A DNA stretch of 64,000 nucleotides, taken from NCBI RefSeq assembly GCF_038070315.1, contig NZ_JBBPCC010000014.1, positions 62,001-126,000 of the forward strand, in the 5' to 3' direction. The position numbers and the translations under genes are program-made. Positions 7,317 through 15,731 of this stretch are shown here, one piece after another (position 1 is the first letter of the stretch; the number at the start of each line of letters is the position of its first letter). Source of the stretch: Paenibacillus_G filicis. GTDB taxonomy: Bacteria; Bacillota; Bacilli; Paenibacillales; NBRC-103111. The notes beneath the pieces were generated by a model. It was not told where the DNA came from and ran no database searches. It worked only from the letters and a program-made list of their open reading frames with translations.

Positions 7317-9149
7317 CCTCAGCGCCTGGATGACGATGATGACGACGGGTTCGGGTATGGTACGGACTGGGATGACAGCGGCTATGAAGATACGGAGGAG
7401 CAGGAGGAAGAGCTGCACATCCCGAGGCTAATCGTATCCCAACCGGAGGAGAAAGAGGAGGAAGAACCCAATACCCCGAGACTGGTCGTATGGGAGCACC
7501 CGGGCGGCTTTACGCAGACCCAACATCCGGTGGACCGGTTCATGGAGCAAGCAGAGGCGTTGTATCATGATTACTTCGCACGCATCGATGTGACACGCTG
7601 GACGGAGCTGTTGAGCTCGGATCTGGTATGGAATGTGGAGCAGAGAGAATTGCTTAGCGGGCGGCTGATCATATTCCTGCAGGAACATGATCAGCTCCCG
7701 CCTGAGGTGTGGAGACTGCTGGATAGCAACTTCCACTGGCAGGAGCGGATTAGTCAGGAGAGGGAATTCGCCGAACCGTTGTCAGATGAGTTTATCAGAC
7801 ACTTGACCACTCAAGTGACGTGGCCAGGGTTGAGATTCTCTTCCTTTGACCCCGAGGACAAGGTGGACTACGATGCTTTTCTGCAACTGCGACAGTTGGC
7901 TTTACAGGCGCTCCGGCAGGAAGAGCTGGAGGCTGCGGGAGCGTATCTGGATAAAGCATACTCCATCTATCCCCAAGATCCGGATCTCCTCCGGCTTCAG
8001 GTGGATTACTATGTGCGCACGGGCAACGCTGAGCTTGCTCTCGATGCCTGCAGCCGGCTCATTGCCTGGTATCCGGATGAGATGGATGGGTATATGTACC
8101 GGGCGCGGATCTGGTATGAGCAGGTGCTGTATGCCGAGGCGGTCCGGGAATGCCAATTTATTTTGACCCGGATGCCGGAGAATGCTGCTATTCGCTGCCT
8201 GCTCGGCCAGTGCTACATGAAGCTCGGAGACATTCAGCAGGCTATCCTTTGCCTGGAGCAAGTACTTGAAAGTGAACCGAATGACATCACGGCGATCGTT
8301 CTTCTGGCAAAATGCCGGATGAAGCGGGCCCAGGCCATCCGTAAGAAGCGGGACCCGGAGCGGAGGTCGGAGCTGCTGAAGCTCAGGCAACAGCTGGATT
8401 ACAGCGGGGGGAGGGCAGAGAGATGGAAGATTGTCTCCCTGGTTGCGCCGAAGATCAGGCTTGCCGTTTGTCTGGTTCTGATCATCGGGATGCATCTGAT
8501 GCTGAACCACGCATTTATCCAACATACGGGTTATACAGCATGGGAATGGGTTACGGAAACATTCAGGGAGGAACAAACGACCGAAATCGTACCTATTACT
8601 TCCCAAGATCGTCTGAAGGCAGGAAATCACCTCGTTCAATTCACGCTCAACGAAGCTTCGTACCTTGGTTTATACGAGTATAGGAGAAAGGACGGGCAGG
8701 GAGCCGAGCGGGTGGAGTTTGACTCTTATCTGTCCCTGCATAAGAAGGGGATCAAGGCAAACGAGGAAAAGCCTACCGGATGGTTTTATGTCGGGCTCTT
8801 GGGTGATTCCGGGGTTATTGTCGAGGTGGATGCCAAGCAGGCCGTAAAGTTAAATAAAGTGAAGAACGGCGAGATGACAGCCGAGATCACCGGCAAGGTG
8901 CAGGATGCCTCCTCCTCCGGGCAATTACAAGAGCTTGTTCAGGAGTTGTTGGGGCTTAAAGGGTATGCCCGATACAGAGATATCCCCGTAGTCAAAGATA
9001 CGTATATCGATGCACGAATCGTGGAGGAAGCGGAACCGGAGAGTCCGGAAATGCCCGTGGAGGCTATGATTTACCTGGTTCTCCTGCTCCCGCTGTACGG
9101 GCATGTCATCTATGGGCTCCTCGCCGTCTACAGGGCGGCCAGATTCTGA
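7155..9149 (+). CDS. Membrane-anchored J-domain/TPR protein, module 1 (DjlB/DjlC-like)
   Basis: A 664-residue protein from GTG 7155, which overlaps the hscC stop by one base. An in-frame GTG at 7140 would add five residues. Residues 1-50 are a J-like domain (TVWEWLGIERTQDEKEIKRA, then HPEDDP, QQLREAYDEA). The normally invariant HPD reads HPE (30-32). An acidic Glu/Asp-rich linker follows, then a helical region with TPR-like repeats (about 230-400). A membrane helix lies at about 433-455, then a predicted outside domain of about 180 residues, then a C-terminal hydrophobic segment (about 636-660). It should recruit the neighbouring Hsp70 to the membrane. E. coli DjlB and DjlC are the nearest described parallel. 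The function of the outer domain is unknown. Confidence 0.82.
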   Translation: MTVWEWLGIERTQDEKEIKRAYARQLKKHHPEDDPQGYQQLREAYDEALRLAKQPQRLDDDDDDGFGYGTDWDDSGYEDTEEQEEELHIPRLIVSQPEEKEEEEPNTPRLVVWEHPGGFTQTQHPVDRFMEQAEALYHDYFARIDVTRWTELLSSDLVWNVEQRELLSGRLIIFLQEHDQLPPEVWRLLDSNFHWQERISQEREFAEPLSDEFIRHLTTQVTWPGLRFSSFDPEDKVDYDAFLQLRQLALQALRQEELEAAGAYLDKAYSIYPQDPDLLRLQVDYYVRTGNAELALDACSRLIAWYPDEMDGYMYRARIWYEQVLYAEAVRECQFILTRMPENAAIRCLLGQCYMKLGDIQQAILCLEQVLESEPNDITAIVLLAKCRMKRAQAIRKKRDPERRSELLKLRQQLDYSGGRAERWKIVSLVAPKIRLAVCLVLIIGMHLMLNHAFIQHTGYTAWEWVTETFREEQTTEIVPITSQDRLKAGNHLVQFTLNEASYLGLYEYRRKDGQGAERVEFDSYLSLHKKGIKANEEKPTGWFYVGLLGDSGVIVEVDAKQAVKLNKVKNGEMTAEITGKVQDASSSGQLQELVQELLGLKGYARYRDIPVVKDTYIDARIVEEAEPESPEMPVEAMIYLVLLLPLYGHVIYGLLAVYRAARF

Positions 9150-9175
9150 TATAGAGGTGGAGGGATAACCAACAG

Positions 9176-9832
9176 ATGGCTTATAATGAGCAGCGCCAAA
9201 ACCTGGATCGTTACGCGCGTGCGTTATCCATACTTTGCTTCAGCGGTGAAAGCATATACCGGGCTGCATTAGAGAATAGACCGATTCGTAGGGCATGGTA
9301 TCGCAGCATCCTTGAGACTAGGATGAAAAAGCCGATCAAGGATGCAGAAAGTCTGAAGCGGGAGTTGGAAGGGTTCAGCTCTACAGGATACAGGAATAGC
9401 TTTGACCACTGGACCCGGATACTATCGTCGTCCTCTGAAGCTGAGCGTGCGCGCTACATGCAATCGCTGCCGGAAGGGCAGGAGCTTACCACCGAACTGC
9501 TCTGTATCCATCATTATTTGAGCAGACTTCCGGCAGGAGGCATTGCTGCATTGGATTATGCTTGGGGGAGTTGTTTGTGCCAGGCGGGATTGGCACTCAG
9601 GTATCTCACCCGCGAAGAACATGACGCTTACCTGCTGCATTTTGCTTTGAGCGCTCAAAGGGCCTATGCGAATTGGAGCGAATACGTCATAGGGTATGCC
9701 GCCGGCCTTCAATACATGAACCGGGATTTTTCCTTTTCTTATACGCAAGAGCACAAAGTCGTCCTTACTCAGCTGCTGACTTCCAGACATAGCCCTTTTC
9801 AGAAGGTAAGCTGGAACTTGAAGCTGGGGTAG
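9176..9832 (+). CDS. DUF1266 family protein, module 1
   Basis: A 218-residue soluble protein without signal peptide. The C-terminal half carries the DUF1266 pattern: ALDYAWGSCLCQAGLALRYL, TREEHDAYLLHFA and NWSEYVIGYAAGLQYMN. That is the family's aromatic-acidic blocks ending in W-x-E-Y-x-x-G-Y-x-x-G. ATG 9176 has GGTGGAGGGA upstream and begins 26 bp after the J-protein gene. In E. coli the hscC neighbourhood also contains DUF1266 proteins (YbeR, YbeU), so the association is conserved across phyla. The biochemical function is unknown. A role as client or effector of the Hsp70/J pair is inference. Confidence 0.78.
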   Translation: MAYNEQRQNLDRYARALSILCFSGESIYRAALENRPIRRAWYRSILETRMKKPIKDAESLKRELEGFSSTGYRNSFDHWTRILSSSSEAERARYMQSLPEGQELTTELLCIHHYLSRLPAGGIAALDYAWGSCLCQAGLALRYLTREEHDAYLLHFALSAQRAYANWSEYVIGYAAGLQYMNRDFSFSYTQEHKVVLTQLLTSRHSPFQKVSWNLKLG

Positions 9833-9861
9833 CTGGCAAATCGGTCGTACCACCAATTAAT

Positions 9862-9905
9862 AAGACGATTCTCATTCCAAGTTGTTAGTGATGAGAGTCG
9901 TCTTT
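9862..9905 (+). terminator. Terminator-like hairpin between the two Hsp70 modules
   Basis: A 14-bp stem, AAGACGATTCTCAT (9862-9875) against ATGAGAGTCGTCTT (9891-9904), has one G-U pair and a 15-base loop. Only a short T run follows. It suggests that the modules are separate transcription units, though read-through is possible. Confidence 0.65.
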
Positions 9906-9959
9906 CCATATTGAACCCCGTCGTATCAGTTATTTGGGAATACCTAAAAGTTGAATCCT

Positions 9960-11847
9960 TACATACCGAAGCGGAGAATATCACTATGACCATGATAGGC
10001 ATTGATTTGGGGACTTCGAATAGTCTCGTGGCGTATTGGACCGATAACGGACCGGCCATTATTCCAAATGTACTGGGCGAGCGGCTCACACCGTCAGTCA
10101 TCAGCATCGATGAGAACGGCGAGATTCTGGTCGGGCAGATCGCCAAGGAACGGCTGATTACACATCCCGACCGGTCAGCGGCAGCCTTCAAACGCTATAT
10201 GGGGACGGAGAAGGTATTCCGTCTGGCTCAATATGCCTTTACGCCGGAGGAGCTCTCCTCGTTCGTGATCAAGTCACTCAAGGCGGATGCGGAAGCTTTC
10301 TTCGGGGCAGAAGTGACCGAGGCGGTCATCAGCGTACCGGCTTATTTCAACGATACCCAGCGGAAGGCGACGAAGCAGGCGGCGGAGATTGCCGGACTGA
10401 AGGTTGAGCGGCTGATCAGTGAGCCGACGGCGGCGGCGATCGCGTACGGGCTGCATCAGGAGCAGTCGGATACGAAGTTCCTGGTCTTCGACCTGGGGGG
10501 CGGCACGTTCGATGTGTCGATCCTGGAGTTTTTCGAAGGGGTGATGGAGGTCAAATCCATCGCTGGGGATAATTACTTGGGTGGTGAGGATTTCACCAAT
10601 CAGCTGGTCTCGTATTTTACCGAAACTCACGGGATCGATATACAGGCGCTAGATTATAAGGCGCGATCTGCGATCTTCAAGCAAGCAGAGCTGTGCAAGA
10701 GAGCTCTGGGCACGGAGACGGCCGGACATATGAGCTTTACGGAAGGGGACAAGCAGGCGGAGTTAAGTGTGGACCGTCAGCAATTTGAGAAAATCTGCAG
10801 TCAGCTTATGCTCCGTTTACGTCATCCGATCGAACGGGCCTTGCGGGATGCATCATTGGCGCCTTCCGAGCTGGATGCGATAATTCTGGTCGGGGGCGCT
10901 ACGCGGATGCCGATCATTAAGTCAGTCGTGAGCAAGATGCTGGGACGTCTGCCCTTCTCCCAGATTAACCCGGATGAGGCGGTAGCCTTGGGAGCAGCTA
11001 TCCAGGTCGCGCTCAAGGAACGCAATGAGGCGCTGAAGGAAGTCGTGCTGACCGATGTATGCCCCTATACGCTAGGAGTGGAGATCGTCAAGAGGGTCGG
11101 AAACGGCAACTATGAAGAGGGATTTTTCAAGCCGATTATTGAGCGGAATACACCGATTCCTGTCAGCAAGGTCGAGCGCTTATACACGGCTTATGACCAT
11201 CAGACGGACATATCCCTCGAGATCTACCAGGGGGAAAGCCGCCGGATTGAGAACAATATCCGTATTGGCGGCTTCGTGGTTCAAGTGCCGTCTGATTTGG
11301 CCGGCAACCAGCCGATCGACGTGAGGTACACCTATGATATCAACGGCATCCTGGAGGTCGAGGTCACGACGGTCACCACGGGAGAGAAGGTGAAGCAGAT
11401 TATCGAGAAAAACCCGGGCGTGCTGACCCCGGAAGAGATCGAAGCCCGTCTGCTGGAGCTGAGAGATATCAAGATTCACCCGCGGGAGAGAACAGAAAAC
11501 CGGCTGCTGGTGGCCAAGGGTGAGCGGTTATATGAGGAAGCGCTCGGAGAGAAACGAGATCAGATCGGATTTTACCTGAGTGAATTCGAACAAGCGCTGA
11601 TGACCCAAAATGAGCAGGTGATCCAAAAAGCCGCTTCCGAATTCAAGAAACAGCTGCTTCACTTTGAGAGGTGGCTGGATTACTAGTGACGGTATGGGAA
11701 TGGCTCGGTATCGAACGTACGCAGGATGAGAAAGAAATAAAACGGGCCTATGCCCGGCAGTTGAAAAAGCATCACCCCGAGGATGATCCGCAGGGCTACC
11801 AGCAGCTGAGGGAGGCTTACGACGAGGCGCTCAGACTGGCCAAGCAG
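9960..11847 (+). repeat. Direct repeat, copy 2 (hscC plus J-domain start)
   Basis: This is the 1888-bp partner of 5432-7316. The three extra bases are one in-frame codon in the Hsp70 substrate-binding segment (near 11118). Divergence is concentrated at about 11077-11310. Both edges of similarity are sharp, consistent with a recent gene-conversion tract or local duplication. Confidence 0.9.
9986..11686 (+). CDS. hscC: HscC-type Hsp70 chaperone, module 2
   Basis: A 566-residue paralogue of the upstream Hsp70. The nucleotide-binding domain differs at only about four residues and the C-terminal lid at one. The segment from the end of PYTLG to PSDLAG (about 365-440) has about 18 substitutions and a one-residue insertion. 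All ATPase motifs are intact (DLGTSNSLV, DLGGGTFDV, VGGATRMP). I start at ATG 9986, the position matching copy 1 with the same GGAG site. A longer in-frame reading from 9911 is not supported. The stop overlaps the next GTG as in copy 1. It is probably a second chaperone with altered client preference (inference). Confidence 0.9.
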   Translation: MTMIGIDLGTSNSLVAYWTDNGPAIIPNVLGERLTPSVISIDENGEILVGQIAKERLITHPDRSAAAFKRYMGTEKVFRLAQYAFTPEELSSFVIKSLKADAEAFFGAEVTEAVISVPAYFNDTQRKATKQAAEIAGLKVERLISEPTAAAIAYGLHQEQSDTKFLVFDLGGGTFDVSILEFFEGVMEVKSIAGDNYLGGEDFTNQLVSYFTETHGIDIQALDYKARSAIFKQAELCKRALGTETAGHMSFTEGDKQAELSVDRQQFEKICSQLMLRLRHPIERALRDASLAPSELDAIILVGGATRMPIIKSVVSKMLGRLPFSQINPDEAVALGAAIQVALKERNEALKEVVLTDVCPYTLGVEIVKRVGNGNYEEGFFKPIIERNTPIPVSKVERLYTAYDHQTDISLEIYQGESRRIENNIRIGGFVVQVPSDLAGNQPIDVRYTYDINGILEVEVTTVTTGEKVKQIIEKNPGVLTPEEIEARLLELRDIKIHPRERTENRLLVAKGERLYEEALGEKRDQIGFYLSEFEQALMTQNEQVIQKAASEFKKQLLHFERWLDY

Positions 11848-13542
11848 CGGCGCGTCCTGGATGCTGAGGATGACAGGTCCCAGGATGATATGGACTGGAA
11901 TGACGGCGAACATGAAGATACGGGGGAGGAAGAAATCCACACTCCGCGGCTGGTGGTCTGGGAACCGGAGGAAGAGCAGGAGACGGAATCCTATACCCCG
12001 AGGCTTGTAGTAGCGGAGCAGCAGAGCGGATTCCCGTCGTTCCCTCAACAGCTGGACCGGTTCATGGAGCAGGTGGAAGCTGTGTACGATGATTTCTGGG
12101 CCCGTATCGACATGGATCGCTGGACAGAGCTGCTGAACTCGGATATCGTCTGGCAGGTCGCTCAGAGGCAGACGCTCAGCTTGCGGCTGCTCAGCTTCCT
12201 CGAGGAGCATGACCAGCTGCCGCCCCATGTGTGGAGGCTGCTGGAGGAAAGCTTTTACTGGCAGGAGCGGATCCGCGAGGAACCGGAATTTGCTGAACAG
12301 TTCTCCGGCGGGTTTATCCGGCATATGTCCGATCAATTGGAAGGACTGGGACTTCGGTTTCCTTCCTTGGTTGAAGGGGAAGAGGTGGATTACGATGCTT
12401 TCCTGCGTCTGCGCAAAGCCGCCTTGGAGGCGCTGCAAGATGACGACCTTGAGGGCGCAGGAGAGGCCCTGGATGAAGCCTATGCCATATATGCCCTGGA
12501 CCCGGATCTCCACCGGCTCCAGGCAGAGTATTATGTACGCAGGGGAGAGCGGGAGCTTGCGCTGGCTGCTTGTAACCGTGCCATTGCATCCTCCCCGGAT
12601 GAAATGGACGGCTATTTGTACCGGGCGCGAATCTGGTACGAGCAGAACGAGGTTACGGAGGCGATTCGGGAATGCCAGTTTATTCTGACTCGGATGCAGG
12701 TGAACACAGCTATTCGCTGCTTGCTCGGCCAATGCTATATGAAGCTGGGGGATCTTGAACGGGCTATCCCTTACCTGGAACAAGTGCTTGAAGAGGACCC
12801 GTATGATATGACGGCCGTGGTTTGTTTGACGGAGTGCCGGATGCAGAAGGCCAGGGAACTCCGCAAGGAGTCGGGCCGGGCCGGAAGCTTAGAGCTGCTG
12901 AAGGCTACGAAACAACGGAGCAGTCGGAGGATGGATCGCTGGACCAAGTGGTGGATCCAGCTTGCCGTCTGTCTGGTTCTGATTACCGTGTGCAGTGTGC
13001 TGACGTACGGTTCAATTTTCCAACAGCAATCGGTCCAGCTTAAGGAGGAGCCGACCGTGATTATACCCATAACGTCCATTGAGGGATGGAGAACCGGGAA
13101 TCATCTCGTTCAATTTACACTCACGAATGCCAGAGCCATAGGCTTGTATGAGTACAAGCGGCAGGACGGGGAGGGTGCTATGCATGCGGAATATGCAACC
13201 TATATGATGACGGCAAAGAAGGAATACGTGCCTGAGTCCGAAGAACCGTCCGGCTGGGTACATGTCGGCTATCTCGGCGATACCGCGGTTACGGTCATCG
13301 TAGATAAGAAGCTGAGCGGCCAAATAACCAAAGAGAAGACGGCCCAAATTACGGGGAGGGTGCTGGATGTACCTTCTCGTCCATTCCAAGACATGGTCGA
13401 GGAACTGCTGGCACTTAAATCGCTAGTTACATACAAGAGTGGTCAGTTCATAACCGATACGTATGTAGATGCACGGGTTGAGGTGGTGGAAGTGCCTGAG
13501 AGCCCCGATCCTCCGGCTCCCGGCCGGTTATCGTATTTATGA
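11686..13542 (+). CDS. J-domain/TPR membrane protein, module 2 (C-terminus probably frameshifted)
   Basis: A 618-residue protein from GTG 11686. The first about 54 residues are identical or nearly so to module 1, including HPEDDP in place of HPD. After that it diverges, keeping the acidic linker, TPR-like region (about 230-390) and one membrane helix (WWIQLAVCLVLITVCSVLTY, about 421-440). The outside domain follows. The frame stops at GRLSYL, just where module 1 has its last membrane helix. The -1 frame continues with a hydrophobic segment (see 13512-13628), so a one-base deletion or sequence error is likely. As read, its C-terminus would end outside the membrane. Confidence 0.8.
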   Translation: MTVWEWLGIERTQDEKEIKRAYARQLKKHHPEDDPQGYQQLREAYDEALRLAKQRRVLDAEDDRSQDDMDWNDGEHEDTGEEEIHTPRLVVWEPEEEQETESYTPRLVVAEQQSGFPSFPQQLDRFMEQVEAVYDDFWARIDMDRWTELLNSDIVWQVAQRQTLSLRLLSFLEEHDQLPPHVWRLLEESFYWQERIREEPEFAEQFSGGFIRHMSDQLEGLGLRFPSLVEGEEVDYDAFLRLRKAALEALQDDDLEGAGEALDEAYAIYALDPDLHRLQAEYYVRRGERELALAACNRAIASSPDEMDGYLYRARIWYEQNEVTEAIRECQFILTRMQVNTAIRCLLGQCYMKLGDLERAIPYLEQVLEEDPYDMTAVVCLTECRMQKARELRKESGRAGSLELLKATKQRSSRRMDRWTKWWIQLAVCLVLITVCSVLTYGSIFQQQSVQLKEEPTVIIPITSIEGWRTGNHLVQFTLTNARAIGLYEYKRQDGEGAMHAEYATYMMTAKKEYVPESEEPSGWVHVGYLGDTAVTVIVDKKLSGQITKEKTAQITGRVLDVPSRPFQDMVEELLALKSLVTYKSGQFITDTYVDARVEVVEVPESPDPPAPGRLSYL

Positions 13543-13628
13543 TGTACGGTCTCGTCCTATGGGCATTAGGTCTACTCGTCCAGGCAGCCAATTACTCAAC
13601 TAGAGATGGGGGTGTAACGGGTGCCTGA
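13512..13628 (+). pseudogene. Out-of-frame C-terminal membrane helix of the module 2 J-protein
   Basis: The -1 frame, open from before 13527 to TGA 13626-13628, encodes the hydrophobic run VIVFMMYGLVLWALGLLVQ. This matches in position and character the last membrane helix of the module 1 J-protein. The annotated frame stops at 13540-13542. Restoring one base in roughly 13505-13527 would fuse them. The restored gene would overlap the next start (13621) by eight bases. No classical slippery heptamer is visible, so programmed frameshifting is less likely than mutation or sequencing error. Confidence 0.6.
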
Positions 13629-14280
13629 TATTGTCTTAGAGGAGCGCAAGAAGCTTGATCTCTACGCAAGTGCGCTATCAGCTGTCTGCTTCAGCGGGGA
13701 CTCCATGTACGAGGTTGCGATGGAGAATAAACAGATCCGCCGATCGTATTACCGCCAAGGACTAGACTCTTGGACGAGTGAGCCGATTAAGAACGCACAA
13801 AGCTTAAAGCAGGTTTTGGATTGGATAGACTATCTGGGAAGACGACATAGATTTAACGACTGGACCCGGAAGTTGTCCACGATGTCGGAGGCTGGGCGTG
13901 AACGCTACATCCAATCCCTGGATGGGCATGTGCATAAGGTAGAGCTGCTCATTGTCAATCGTTACCTCAGAAGGCTTCCTGCAGGAGGCATTGCGGCTGT
14001 GGATTATGCTTGGAGCTCCTTCTTGTGCCAGGCGGGCCTGGAATTCAATTATCTCACTCGCGACGAGTATTATGCTTATCTGCTGCAGACTGCGCGGAAC
14101 GCTCAGCGGGACTATGGGGGTTGGAACGAATACGTCATTGGGTTTGCTGCGGGCATCCAATTTGTGGACCGGAACATGTCCACTGCCTACATGGAAAAGG
14201 AAAAATCGGCTATAACGGAGCTGCTTACTTCCAGGCACAGTCCGTTTGAGAAGGTAAGCTGGAGCCTGGAGCTGGGGTAG
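13621..14280 (+). CDS. DUF1266 family protein, module 2
   Basis: A 219-residue paralogue of the module 1 DUF1266 protein, about half identical by eye. It shares AVDYAWSSFLCQAGLEFNYL, TRDEYYAYLLQ, GWNEYVIGFAAGIQFVD and the C-terminal LLTSRHSPF-KVSW-LELG block. The start is GTG 13621, with a G-rich site (GGGGGTG) upstream. It is the third gene of the module and is followed by a terminator. No signal peptide or membrane segment is seen. Function unknown. Conservation of the third gene in both copies argues that it belongs to the chaperone system. Confidence 0.78.
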   Translation: MPDIVLEERKKLDLYASALSAVCFSGDSMYEVAMENKQIRRSYYRQGLDSWTSEPIKNAQSLKQVLDWIDYLGRRHRFNDWTRKLSTMSEAGRERYIQSLDGHVHKVELLIVNRYLRRLPAGGIAAVDYAWSSFLCQAGLEFNYLTRDEYYAYLLQTARNAQRDYGGWNEYVIGFAAGIQFVDRNMSTAYMEKEKSAITELLTSRHSPFEKVSWSLELG

Positions 14281-14343
14281 AGCCAGCAGGCAGCAGGATA
14301 AGTTCAGAGCTATGGAATAGCTCGTTCAGAGATAGGGAAAGAG

Positions 14344-14373
14344 AAGCGTTGGACTCGGAGCCAGCGCTTTTTT
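14344..14373 (+). terminator. Intrinsic terminator after Hsp70 module 2
   Basis: AAGCGTTGG (14344-14352) pairs with CCAGCGCTT (14361-14369) with one G-U, followed by a T run to 14373. Confidence 0.85.
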
Positions 14374-14739
14374 GACATGTACTTGGCCCCCTGTCCTGAC
14401 CTGCTAAGGTGGTAAGCTGACGCTATGAAGCTGCTCCATAGCTGGGCGCTCCTCCTTTCACCCGGCAGATCGCAACCGCCGTTTATTTATGTGAAGGACC
14501 TGTCTAAACCTTATCAAACCGCGGCCGGACGCCTATTTTTCACCCATATCGCGTTATGACTATCCCAGGTTGCGAAATGAATATCCGCGTGCAGCAAGGG
14601 TTTTCGGGGACAATAAGCTCATATCGTCAGGGAATGACTATGGACGGCAATGAGCGCTGTCTCTTACTATGCAGAGGTGACCGCCGGATACGGCTAAGGC
14701 TTCCACCGGATATTCAAGGCTTAGAAAGGGAGAGACCAT
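14374..14739 (+). other. Intergenic leader upstream of the sugar importer
   Basis: This is non-coding space of about 370 bp between the Hsp70 terminator and the permease gene. A TTGACA at 14372-14377 overlaps the terminator tail but lacks a well-spaced -10. No catabolite-repression site or known riboswitch was recognised. Short open frames here have no ribosome sites. Confidence 0.4.
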
Positions 14740-15696
14740 ATGCAGGATAATGCCACCGCAACCCAGGCTCCGGCCGTTGGGAATGTGTATCGAAAAGAGA
14801 AGCTGAAAAGGCTCGTCCGCAACCGCTGGCTCTATGCGATGCTGCTGCCGGGTTTGCTGTACTTCATCATTTTCAAGTATATTCCGATGTACGGAGTGCT
14901 GCTTGCTTTCAAAAATTACCAGCCCTTTCTCGGATTCGCGGGCAGCGAATGGGTCGGGCTGAAGCATTTCGAACGATTCTTCGGTGATCCTCTGTTCTGG
15001 ATGCTGATGAAGAATACCTTTATACTCGCGATGTACAACATCGTCTTTTTCTTCCCGCTGCCGATTATCGTCGCGCTGATGCTCAATGAGCTGAGGTTAG
15101 CCGTGTACAAGCAGCTGATTCAGACGCTGATCTATATCCCTCACTTCATGTCGTGGGTTGTCATCGTATCGATCGCTTACCTGTTCTTCACGACCGAGGG
15201 CGGTATCGTCAACGAATTGATCGCAGCTCTGGGCGGGGAGAAGATCAACTTCCTGCTTAGTCCGGACTGGTTCCGTCCGTTCATCACCGCCGAGGTGATG
15301 TGGAAGGAAACCGGCTGGGGAACGATTATCTTCCTCGCAGCCTTGGCGGGTGTGGACACCCAGCTCTATGAGGCAGCCAAGATGGACGGGGCGAACCGGA
15401 TGCACCAGCTGTGGCATATCACGCTGCCGGCCATTCGTTCTACGATCGTGATCCTGCTCATTCTGAGAATGGGACATTTCCTGGATACGGGCTTCGAGCA
15501 GATCTACCTGAGCTTGAATGCTATGAACCGGGAGGTTGCAGAGGTCTTCGATACTTATGTATACTCGACGGGGATTTCACAAGGACAATACAGCTATTCG
15601 ACGGCCGTCGGTCTCTTTAAATCCGTTGTCGGTCTCGTGCTGGTCGCTGCCTCGAACTACCTTTCCAAGAAGTTTGGCGAGGAAGGCATTCTGTAA
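14740..15696 (+). CDS. Carbohydrate ABC transporter permease (LplB family)
   Basis: A 318-residue integral membrane permease of the LplB/UgpA-like class. It has six predicted helices. LplB hallmarks are FKYIPMYGVLLAFKNYQPF after the first helix, SEWVGLKHFERFF, and the EAA loop YEAAKMDGANRMHQLWHITLP. It ends in the family-typical SNYLSKKFGEEGIL. ATG 14740 has GGGAGAG upstream. It pairs with the next permease to form the channel of an oligosaccharide or polysaccharide-fragment importer. The ATPase (usually a shared MsmK-type protein) is not in this cluster. Confidence 0.92.
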   Translation: MQDNATATQAPAVGNVYRKEKLKRLVRNRWLYAMLLPGLLYFIIFKYIPMYGVLLAFKNYQPFLGFAGSEWVGLKHFERFFGDPLFWMLMKNTFILAMYNIVFFFPLPIIVALMLNELRLAVYKQLIQTLIYIPHFMSWVVIVSIAYLFFTTEGGIVNELIAALGGEKINFLLSPDWFRPFITAEVMWKETGWGTIIFLAALAGVDTQLYEAAKMDGANRMHQLWHITLPAIRSTIVILLILRMGHFLDTGFEQIYLSLNAMNREVAEVFDTYVYSTGISQGQYSYSTAVGLFKSVVGLVLVAASNYLSKKFGEEGIL

Positions 15697-15731
15697 GACT
15701 TGAAACCATCATCGAAAGGAGATGACGCTCC

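Noticed and set aside
9911..9985. N-terminal extension of the second Hsp70 (25 codons)
   Set aside because: It begins before the repeat boundary, has no ribosome site and has no counterpart in copy 1. The ATG at 9986 matches copy 1 exactly.
11683..12783. Minus-strand open frame opposite the second J-protein gene
   Set aside because: The sequence is simply the complement of the J/TPR coding region, and a similar shadow occurs in copy 1.
13520..13545. Programmed -1 frameshift in the second J-protein
   Set aside because: No X-XXY-YYZ slippery heptamer or downstream stem is visible. A simple deletion or sequence error is a better explanation.
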